Shown here piece by piece: positions 4,889 through 10,659 of a stretch of DNA of 12,590 bases. Each line of letters opens with the position of its first letter. Within the stretch, counting starts at the first letter, position 1. A program made the translations under genes and the position numbers. The stretch is taken from the NCBI GenBank assembly GCA_036558305.1, contig DATBFX010000295.1:1-12590 (forward strand), in the 5' to 3' direction. The notes under the pieces are model-generated. The model was not told the origin of the DNA. It saw nothing but the letters and a program-made list of their open reading frames with translations, and did no database searches. Origin of the DNA: DATBFX01 sp036558305 (GTDB taxonomy: Bacteria; Chloroflexota; Chloroflexia; Thermomicrobiales; UBA6265).

Positions 4889-6259
4889 ATGACCGCCGTC
4901 ATCGATCCGGAGCTGACCAACGTCATTCACCGCGACCTCCACCGGGCTTATCCGGTTATCGATCGCGGCGAAGGCATCTACCTCTACGACGCGGACGGCA
5001 AACGCTACATCGACGGTTCCGGCGGTTCGGCGGTTGTCACCGCGATCGGCCACGGCGTCCCCGAGATCGTCGCGGCGATGAGCCACCAGGCGCAACGCCT
5101 CGCCTTCGCCCCCACCCACGCCTTCACGACCGAGGCGATCGAGGAGTGCGCCCGCATCATCGTCGAAGAGTTCGCCCCGCCGGGTCTGGAGCGCGTCTGG
5201 TTCGTCTCCGGCGGTTCCGAGGCGACCGAGAACGCCGTCAAAATGGCCCTCCAATACCAGCGTGACCGCGGCAATGCCGGCAAGCACCTCGTCGTCGGTC
5301 GCTGGGGTTCCTTCCACGGCGCCACCCTCGGCTCGCTCTCCTACGGCGGCAACACCGGCCGCCGCCGCAAATACGCCCCGGTGATGATGCCGGCCGAGCA
5401 CACCGAACCCTGCTTTCCCTACCGCTGCACCGCCAACGGCGCCTGCCCGCCCTGCGACCTCTCCTGCGCCCACCACCTGGAGCGCACCATCCGCCGCCTC
5501 GGCCCCGAGAACGTCGCCGCCTTCATCGCCGAACCGGTCGTCGGCGCCACCCTCGGCGCCGTCCCCGCCACCCCCGGTTACTTCCAGGAGATCCGCGACA
5601 TCTGCGATCGCTACGACGTCCTCTTCATCGCCGACGAGGTGATGACCGGTTTCGGCCGCACCGGGCTGAAATTCGGCATCGACCACTGGGGCGTCGTCCC
5701 CGACCTGATCGCCTGCGCCAAGGGCATCGCCGCCGGTTACGCCCCCCTCGGCGCCGTCATCGCCAAACCGGAGATCGTCGGCGAGGTCAAACGCCGCGGC
5801 AACTCCTTCGTCATCGGCCACACCGCCTCCGGCAACCCGATGTCGTGCGCCGTCGGCGTCGCCGTCCTCCGCTACGTCCTCGACCACGACCTGATCCGCC
5901 ACTCGGCCGAGGTCGGCGCCTACTTCCTCACCCGCCTCCAGGACCTGAAGGACCGCCACCCGCTGATCGGCGACGTCCGCGGTCTCGGTCTGCTCGCCGG
6001 CGTCGAATTCGTCCGCGACCGCACCACCAAAGAACCGTTCCCCGCCGAGTGGCAACTCAGCAAGCGCATCGCCGCCGAAACCCTCGACCGCGGTCTCGTC
6101 TCCTACCCCCTCGCCGGCACCGTCGACGGTCTCGCCGGCGACCACCTCCTCTACGGTCCGCCGCTGACGATCATGCCGGAGCAAATCGACGAACTGGTGA
6201 GCGTTCTCGACGAGAGTCTGGCGGCGGTCGGCGCGGAGATCGGCGCGGTCGCCTGGTAG
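4889..6259 (+). CDS. Class-III PLP-dependent aminotransferase
   Basis: This 456-residue protein is of typical length. Visible landmarks are the phosphate-binding SGGSEATENA (107-116), SFHG with the ring-stacking-region His143, AEPVVGA (214-220), the pyridine-nitrogen Asp249 in IADEVMTGFGRTG, the Schiff-base lysine K278 in CAKGIAAGYAPLG, and HTASGNP (311-317). These enzymes move amino groups from omega-amino acids, amines or ornithine/GABA-like donors to a keto acid; the exact donor is unknown. ATG 4889 is preceded by GGAAGGGG. A longer open frame extends upstream but overlaps the divergent gene and is a shadow. Five cysteines cluster at 175-193, a feature seen in a subset of this family. It heads a plus-strand series with Uma2, a deiminase-like enzyme and amine oxidase, suggesting amine or amino-acid catabolism. 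Confidence 0.92.
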   Translation: MTAVIDPELTNVIHRDLHRAYPVIDRGEGIYLYDADGKRYIDGSGGSAVVTAIGHGVPEIVAAMSHQAQRLAFAPTHAFTTEAIEECARIIVEEFAPPGLERVWFVSGGSEATENAVKMALQYQRDRGNAGKHLVVGRWGSFHGATLGSLSYGGNTGRRRKYAPVMMPAEHTEPCFPYRCTANGACPPCDLSCAHHLERTIRRLGPENVAAFIAEPVVGATLGAVPATPGYFQEIRDICDRYDVLFIADEVMTGFGRTGLKFGIDHWGVVPDLIACAKGIAAGYAPLGAVIAKPEIVGEVKRRGNSFVIGHTASGNPMSCAVGVAVLRYVLDHDLIRHSAEVGAYFLTRLQDLKDRHPLIGDVRGLGLLAGVEFVRDRTTKEPFPAEWQLSKRIAAETLDRGLVSYPLAGTVDGLAGDHLLYGPPLTIMPEQIDELVSVLDESLAAVGAEIGAVAW

Positions 6260-6284
6260 ACTTCGATCGCTCAGGAGGTGCCCG

Positions 6285-6851
6285 ATGACGGCTGCCGCAA
6301 CACTCCCCGTCCGCATCACCTACGAGGACTTCAAGACGTTCCCGGACGACGGGCGGCGCTACGAACTGATCGACGGGGAGGTGTTCATGTTCGCCAGTCC
6401 GTCGCTTCTCCATCAGTTGCTCTTAGGCGAGTTGCTCGTGCTCTTTCGTGACGCTGTGACGCTCAAAGATTTGGGCTGGGTCGTGGCCGCCCCGTTCGAG
6501 GTGAAGTTCTTCGGCCCCAACGCCGTCCAACCGGACCTCGTCGTGGTCTTGCGCGATCGTGCGGACGTCCTGACGCCATCGGGCGTGCGGGGTGCTCCGA
6601 GCGTGCTGCTCGAAATCCTCTCGCCGTCGAACCGGTCCTACGACCTCACGACCAAAGCCGAGCTCTACGCGCGGAACGGCGTGCTCGAGTACTGGATCGT
6701 CGACGCCGAGGCCGAAACGATCACCGTCCACGAGTTGCGCGACGGTCGGTACGTCGCCCTCCCCAACGACGGGATTGCCCGCTCTCGGGTTGTCCCCGAT
6801 CTCGCGGTGGATATCCGAGCCCTGTTCACGGCGGCCAAAATCTCATCGTAG
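6285..6851 (+). CDS. Uma2 family (DUF820) PD-(D/E)XK endonuclease-like protein
   Basis: This 188-residue protein has the full Uma2 pattern: YELIDGEVFMFASPS (26-40), QPDLVVVL (82-89), LLEILSPSNRSYDLTTKAELYARNGVLEYWIVD (split over 108-140) and a C-terminal beta segment. Candidate active-site residues of the restriction-endonuclease fold are E27, D84, E110 and K124. The family is highly multiplied in cyanobacteria and Chloroflexota; nuclease activity is predicted from the fold, but its biological role is mostly unknown. A strong AGGAGGT (6273-6279) lies five bases before the ATG, and the gene starts only 25 bases after the aminotransferase stop. It is thus likely co-transcribed, though it has no obvious metabolic link. 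The transition in strand composition falls in or near this gene. Confidence 0.9.
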   Translation: MTAAATLPVRITYEDFKTFPDDGRRYELIDGEVFMFASPSLLHQLLLGELLVLFRDAVTLKDLGWVVAAPFEVKFFGPNAVQPDLVVVLRDRADVLTPSGVRGAPSVLLEILSPSNRSYDLTTKAELYARNGVLEYWIVDAEAETITVHELRDGRYVALPNDGIARSRVVPDLAVDIRALFTAAKISS

Positions 6852-6884
6852 GTTCTCGAATCTTCCTGGGAGGAATCGTCAGAC

Positions 6885-7865
6885 ATGGAGACACGCGTCG
6901 GCAGACCAGCCGATGTGCTGAAACAGCACGAGGACGCCGCCCACGGCGGCGAGGGGTGGGCGGCGCGCGAGGGGACGCTGCTCGACGAGCTCGGGTCGGT
7001 CTGGGCCGACTGCGGGGTGCGATCGGAGTGCGGGACGCTGCGGGCAGTGCTGATGCGGCGGCCGGGGCCCGAAATCGAGCGGATGATCGATCCGCGGGCG
7101 GCGCTCTGGTTCGACGTCCTCGATCCGATCCGCGCCCGCGCTCAGCACGATGAACTGACCGAACTATATCGAGAGCACGGGGTGGCGGTGCACTACGTCG
7201 AGGAGGTGCCGCTCGACAAGCCGAATGCCTATTTCTGCCGCGATCTGTTCGCGATGACGCCGACCGGCGCGATCGTCGGGCGGACGGCGTCGCGGTCGCG
7301 GGCGGGCGAGGAGCGGTACGCGGCGGCGGCGCTGGCGCGGATCGGGGTGCCGATCGTCCACACGGTGCACGGCGGGGGGACGTTCGAAGGGGCGGACGTG
7401 GTCGTCGTAAGCGAGGACCTGGTGTTCGTCGGGCAGGGGATGCGGACGAACCGGGCGGGGGCTGAACAGGTCGCCGCCGCATTTCGCGCGGTCGGGGTGC
7501 CGCGGGTGGAGATCGTCCAGATCCCGTACGGGTGTGGGCACATCGACGGCACGGTCAACATCGTGGATCGCGATCTCGCGGCCGTCTTTCCGACGCAACT
7601 GTCGTATGTCGTCTACGAGACGCTGAAGTGCCACGGGTTCCGCATCCTCGATTTGCCGGATGCGGCGGAGGCGCAGCTCGGGATGGCGCTCAACATGGTG
7701 CCGCTGGCGCCGGGGGTGGTGGTGATGCCGTCGGGGAATCCGATCACGCGGGCGGCGCTGGAGCGGGCGGGCGTGGAGTGCATCGAGGTCGAGGTCGGCG
7801 AGTTGATGAAGGGGGCCGGGGCGGTGCATTGCATGACCGGCGTGGTCAAGCGGGACGCCGCGTAG
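6885..7865 (+). CDS. Arginine deiminase/dimethylargininase-like guanidino-modifying enzyme
   Basis: This 326-residue protein has an N-terminal extension of about 45 residues, followed by SECGTLRAVLMRRPGPEIERM, a hallmark of the arginine deiminase/amidinotransferase fold. The catalytic set matches the hydrolase branch: D120 (FCRD), E168 (GTFEGAD), H219 and D221 (CGHIDG), and nucleophile C316 (AVHCMTG). Such enzymes attack the guanidinium carbon of arginine, methylarginines or agmatine-like substrates, releasing ammonia or an amine through a Cys-thiouronium intermediate. It is shorter than classical arginine deiminase (about 410), lacking room for the helical insert, so a DDAH-like or other guanidine hydrolase is more likely. 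ATG 6885 has GGGAGGA ten bases upstream, and the gap from the preceding gene is 33 bases. It is cytoplasmic. Codons now favour G at third positions, unlike the aminotransferase. Confidence 0.88.
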   Translation: METRVGRPADVLKQHEDAAHGGEGWAAREGTLLDELGSVWADCGVRSECGTLRAVLMRRPGPEIERMIDPRAALWFDVLDPIRARAQHDELTELYREHGVAVHYVEEVPLDKPNAYFCRDLFAMTPTGAIVGRTASRSRAGEERYAAAALARIGVPIVHTVHGGGTFEGADVVVVSEDLVFVGQGMRTNRAGAEQVAAAFRAVGVPRVEIVQIPYGCGHIDGTVNIVDRDLAAVFPTQLSYVVYETLKCHGFRILDLPDAAEAQLGMALNMVPLAPGVVVMPSGNPITRAALERAGVECIEVEVGELMKGAGAVHCMTGVVKRDAA

Positions 7866-7890
7866 TCGCCGAATCCCGGCCAACGGACCA

Positions 7891-7919
7891 TTGCACGAGG
7901 CCGTCCCGCGCCGGACAAT
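7891..7919 (+). promoter_or_regulatory. Possible internal promoter before the amine oxidase gene
   Basis: TTGCAC (7891-7896) and GACAAT (7914-7919) have a 17-base spacer, with four matches out of six in each box. This 96-base gap is the longest within the plus-strand series, so the amine oxidase could be expressed separately from the upstream genes. Confidence 0.3.
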
Positions 7920-7961
7920 TGGGCTGCTCAAATCGCTCAACATCGAAGGAGGCGTACCGCC

Positions 7962-9899
7962 ATGGCAGAGACGTTGACCCGAGTCGCTCACGCGCTGCAG
8001 CCGCTGTCGGTCGAGGAGTTGGCGGAGGCGGTGGCGATCCTGCGCCGCGAGCGCGGGGTCGACGATCGGTACCGGTTTGTGCAGGTGGAGCTGAAGGAAC
8101 CGGCGAAGGCGGCGGTGCTGGCCGGGGATACGGAAGAGGTGAGCGAGATCGAACGGGAGGCGAAAGCGGTCCTGATCGATCGGGCCGAGCGGACGACGGT
8201 CGAGGCGGTGGTGTCGCTCGATCGTGGGAGTGTGTCGTCGTGGGAGCGGGTGACGGTCGGGCAGCCGCCCTATGCCTCGGACGAGATGCTCGGCGTTGAG
8301 GAGGCGGTGCGGCAGGATCCCGAGTTCCGGGAAGCGATGCGGCGGCGTGGGATCACGGACATGGACCTGGTGTGGGTCGACCCGTGGACGGCGGGGGCGT
8401 ACGACGACGAGGTTGAGTATGCACACCGGCGGTTGGCGCGGGGGTTGGTCTGGGTCAGGGATGGGGAGGACGACGACAACGGGTACGCGCATCCGGTGGA
8501 GAACGTGTTCGTGCTGTTCGACTTGCACGAGATGGCGGTGGTGAAGATCGACGACTTCGGGGTGGTGCCGACGCCGGCGAAGCGGGGCAACTACGCGCCG
8601 GAGGACGTCGGGCCGATGCGGACCGATCTGAAGCCGATCGCGATCACGCAACCGGAGGGGCCGAGTTTCGCGGTCGACGGGACGCTCGTCAGGTGGCAGA
8701 AGTGGCGGTTGCGGGTCGGGTTTACGCCGCGCGAGGGGCTCGTCATTCACACGGTGGCGTGGGAGGACGGGGAGCGGGTGAGGTCGATCCTGCACCGGGG
8801 GGCGGTCTCGGAGATGATCGTGCCGTACGGCGATCCGGGGGTGACGCACGCGCGGAAGAACGTGTTCGACGTCGGCGAGTTGAATTTCGGATCGCTGGCG
8901 AATTCGTTGACGCTCGGGTGCGATTGCCTGGGCGAGATCCACTACTTCGACGCGGCGCTCGTCGATTACCGGGGCGAGCCGTACGAGTTGAAGAACGCGA
9001 TCTGCATGCACGAAGAGGACTACGGGGTGCTCTGGCGGCACTGGAACATGCGGACCGGGAAAACGGAGGTGCGGCGGTCGCGGCGGTTGGTGATCTCGTC
9101 GTTCTCGACGATCGGGAACTACGACTACGGGTTTTTCTGGTACTTCTACCTCGACGGGTCGATCGAGTGCGAGGTGAAGTTGACGGGGATCCTCTCGACC
9201 GGGGCGGTGGCGCCGGGGGAGCGGCCGACTCACGGGCAGCTTCTCAATGAAGACGGGTTGTACGGGCCGATCCATCAGCACTTCTTCAACTTCCGGCTCG
9301 ATCTGGACGTGGACGGACCGGTCAATTGCGTCTACGAGGAGCACGCGGAGGCGGACCCGGCGGGGCCGGATAATCCGCAGGACGGGGCGTATCGGAGCGT
9401 GAAGACGCTGTTGCGGCGGGAGTCGGAAGCGCAGCAGGTGATCGATCCGCTGCGGGCGCGGACGTGGAAGATCGTCAACCCGACCAAACTCAATGCGATG
9501 GGGGAACCGGTCGGGTACCGGTTGGTGCCGCACGGGAACGTGGGGAGTTTCGCGGGGGCGGCAGCGAGTGTGGCGCGGCGGGCGGCGTTCATGACGAAGC
9601 ATCTGTGGGTGACGCCGTTTACCGAGGGGGAGAGGCACGCGGCGGGCGACTACCCGAACCAGCATCCCGGCGGGGCGGGGTTGCCGGCGTGGACGGCGGC
9701 GGACCGGTCGATCGAGGAGACGGACGTGGTGGTCTGGTACACGCTGGGGGCGCACCACCAACCGCGGCCGGAGGACTGGCCGGTGATGCCGGTCGCGTAC
9801 GTGAATTTCACGTTGCAGCCTTCAGGGTTCTTCGATCGCAACCCGGCGTTGGACGTGCCGCGGCCGGAGATGCATGCGAACGGGCATTGCGGCGTGTGA
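7962..9899 (+). CDS. Copper/TPQ primary-amine oxidase
   Basis: At 645 residues this matches bacterial cytoplasmic copper amine oxidases such as the Arthrobacter enzymes (about 640). The cofactor site is NYDY (386-389), with Y387 the tyrosine that self-converts to topaquinone. Copper ligands are H438 and H440 (HQH) and H598 or H599 (LGAHHQPRPEDWP). The catalytic base is D303 in FDVGEL. All lie at a constant offset of about five from the Arthrobacter globiformis residues. The enzyme converts a primary amine, oxygen and water to aldehyde, ammonia and hydrogen peroxide. There is no signal peptide. Start ATG 7962 has AAGGAGG nine bases upstream. Being next to a guanidino hydrolase and an aminotransferase points to amine catabolism; methylamine, phenylethylamine or diamines are all possible. 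Codon third positions are G-rich. Confidence 0.93.
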   Translation: MAETLTRVAHALQPLSVEELAEAVAILRRERGVDDRYRFVQVELKEPAKAAVLAGDTEEVSEIEREAKAVLIDRAERTTVEAVVSLDRGSVSSWERVTVGQPPYASDEMLGVEEAVRQDPEFREAMRRRGITDMDLVWVDPWTAGAYDDEVEYAHRRLARGLVWVRDGEDDDNGYAHPVENVFVLFDLHEMAVVKIDDFGVVPTPAKRGNYAPEDVGPMRTDLKPIAITQPEGPSFAVDGTLVRWQKWRLRVGFTPREGLVIHTVAWEDGERVRSILHRGAVSEMIVPYGDPGVTHARKNVFDVGELNFGSLANSLTLGCDCLGEIHYFDAALVDYRGEPYELKNAICMHEEDYGVLWRHWNMRTGKTEVRRSRRLVISSFSTIGNYDYGFFWYFYLDGSIECEVKLTGILSTGAVAPGERPTHGQLLNEDGLYGPIHQHFFNFRLDLDVDGPVNCVYEEHAEADPAGPDNPQDGAYRSVKTLLRRESEAQQVIDPLRARTWKIVNPTKLNAMGEPVGYRLVPHGNVGSFAGAAASVARRAAFMTKHLWVTPFTEGERHAAGDYPNQHPGGAGLPAWTAADRSIEETDVVVWYTLGAHHQPRPEDWPVMPVAYVNFTLQPSGFFDRNPALDVPRPEMHANGHCGV

Positions 9900-9900
9900 G

Positions 9901-9928
9901 GCGTCAGGCGTTAGGCGTTAGGCGTTAG
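9901..9928 (-). repeat. Four tandem CTAACGC/CTGACGC heptamers
   Basis: On the plus strand this reads GCGTCAG once and GCGTTAG three times, beginning one base after the amine oxidase stop codon. On the minus strand the units are CTAACGC (three) and CTGACGC (one). They match the heptamers at 3568-3581 and sit in the equivalent position next to the 3' end of a convergent gene. Confidence 0.7.
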
Positions 9929-10005
9929 GAGAACGGGGCCTGGTCGAAGGTGGCGTAGACCGTCCGGGTCGAGCGTGACCGTCCGGCACCCAGGGGGTTC
10001 CCGGC

Positions 10006-10075
10006 GGTGAGGGGCTCCGGGGCTCCGGCGGAGAACCCTCACCCCCTGCCCCTCTCCCGCGCACCGGGAGAGGGG
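10006..10075 (-). repeat. REP-like GC-rich hairpin repeat, copy B (two stems)
   Basis: A main hairpin CCCCTCTCCCG (10049-10059), loop CGCAC, CGGGAGAGGGG (10065-10075) lies next to a second inverted repeat, GGTGAGGG (10006-10013) with CCCTCACC (10036-10043). Read on the minus strand it is the same stem followed by GGGGGTGAGGG as copy A. It lies in the gene-free stretch 9900-10659. The 22-base loop of the second stem contains a GGGGCTCC direct repeat. Confidence 0.7.
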
Positions 10076-10200
10076 AGTGCGATTGTGCTTGCTTGGGGTG
10101 GTGGGGGGCGGAGCGCGGGGCGGCGCCGACGAGGGTTGCGGTTCGTTGCGCCGCGGGCGGGAGGGGCACGTAGTGACCGGCGTGTGCGGCCGGGGCCGGG

Positions 10201-10290
10201 ACGCCTTACCGAAGGACGTTTGACAGGGGGCCGGTGCTGGGTCGATCCGCCGCTGCCCAGGCCCGCCCACCGACCAGGGGTGCCACTTGG
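10201..10290 (-). ncRNA. Candidate structured non-coding transcript from the second orphan promoter
   Basis: A transcript from the promoter at 10297-10325 would read leftwards into GC-rich sequence with no credible gene. Foldable parts include CTGGG/CCCAG (10237-10241 with 10256-10260) stacked on GGGC/GCCC (10228-10231 with 10261-10264), and an ACG-CCTT/AAGG-A-CGT hairpin (10201-10219). The 3' end is not defined. Primary sequence similarity to the candidate at 3238-3349 is not obvious by eye, although both have a GGGCAG-rich apex region. Confidence 0.25.
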
Positions 10291-10296
10291 TTGGGG

Positions 10297-10325
10297 ATCG
10301 TATCAGAACATATGGTCTGTGTCAA
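10297..10325 (-). promoter_or_regulatory. Second orphan promoter with LexA-box-like palindrome
   Basis: On the minus strand a consensus TTGACA (10325-10320) and TACGAT (10302-10297) are exactly 17 bases apart. The spacer carries a 16-base near-palindrome, CAGAACATATGGTCTG on the plus strand (10304-10319), with one mismatched pair. Its core GAACATATGGTC is one base from GAAC-N4-GTTC and differs from the site at 3215-3226 by two transitions. This is the strongest promoter match in the window, yet no gene follows it. Confidence 0.6.
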
Positions 10326-10341
10326 GTAGCGTCGGCTACGT

Positions 10342-10379
10342 GGGCGTCGGGCCGCCTCGCTGAAGATTCGGGCGTCGGG
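10342..10379 (+). repeat. 10-base direct repeat
   Basis: GGGCGTCGGG occurs at 10342-10351 and 10370-10379. It lies between the leftward orphan promoter and the RHS promoter. A small GTAGC-GTCG-GCTAC hairpin at 10326-10339 precedes it. No gene is seen in 10326-10460. Confidence 0.4.
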
Positions 10380-10460
10380 GCATGGCGGCAAGGCGAGGAC
10401 GCGGGGCGGAAGACGCCGGGAGCCTGGGGGAATTGGGAAGAACGGGGCAGTTTTCGGGTA

Positions 10461-10490
10461 TTGACAGCGGGACACAGGAGACAGTAGGAT
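10461..10490 (+). promoter_or_regulatory. sigma70-like promoter for the RHS-type gene
   Basis: A consensus TTGACA (10461-10466) and TAGGAT (10485-10490) have an 18-base spacer. The transcript would have a leader of about 160 bases before the ATG at 10660, and that leader contains hairpin repeat copy C. The -10 is identical to that proposed for the Tat-protein gene. Confidence 0.5.
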
Positions 10491-10570
10491 CGGGGTGTTC
10501 GTCTGACAGGGAAGAAGCCGGCGCCGGGGTGCCGAACCGGGCGCGGCCGCGGTCGGGTGTGCGTGACCGG

Positions 10571-10609
10571 CCCTCATCCCCGGCCCTTCTCCCTCGGAAG
10601 GGAGAAGGG
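10571..10609 (-). repeat. REP-like GC-rich hairpin repeat, copy C, in the RHS gene leader
   Basis: CCCTTCTCCCT (10584-10594), loop CGGA, AGGGAGAAGGG (10599-10609) form an 11-bp hairpin preceded by CCCTCATCCCCGG. On the minus strand it reads almost like copy A, including loop TCCG and the GGCCGGGG-TGAGGGCCGG tail. The hairpin ends 50 bases before the RHS start codon, so it would be transcribed in the mRNA leader. Confidence 0.7.
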
Positions 10610-10659
10610 AGCGGGCGGGCGTTCCCCGTCGGGGGCGGCGGTGGGGAGGCGTGGCGCGG

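Noticed and set aside
4850..6319. A 489-codon open frame on the minus strand
   Set aside because: Gly/Ala/Asp-rich shadow antisense to the aminotransferase, whose catalytic motifs are intact.
6260..6900. Replication origin at the skew flip
   Set aside because: No DnaA-box cluster, AT-rich unwinding region or dnaA/dnaN gene is visible; kept only as a compositional observation.
7164..9761. An 865-codon open frame on the minus strand
   Set aside because: It is antisense to the deiminase-like and amine oxidase genes, is Arg/Pro/His-rich with no recognisable motifs, and arises from G-rich codon third positions on the other strand.
10220..10248. Plus-strand promoter starting at TTGACA (10220-10225)
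   Set aside because: No acceptable -10 at 16-18 bases; the sequence there is GC-rich (GTCGAT/CGATCC).
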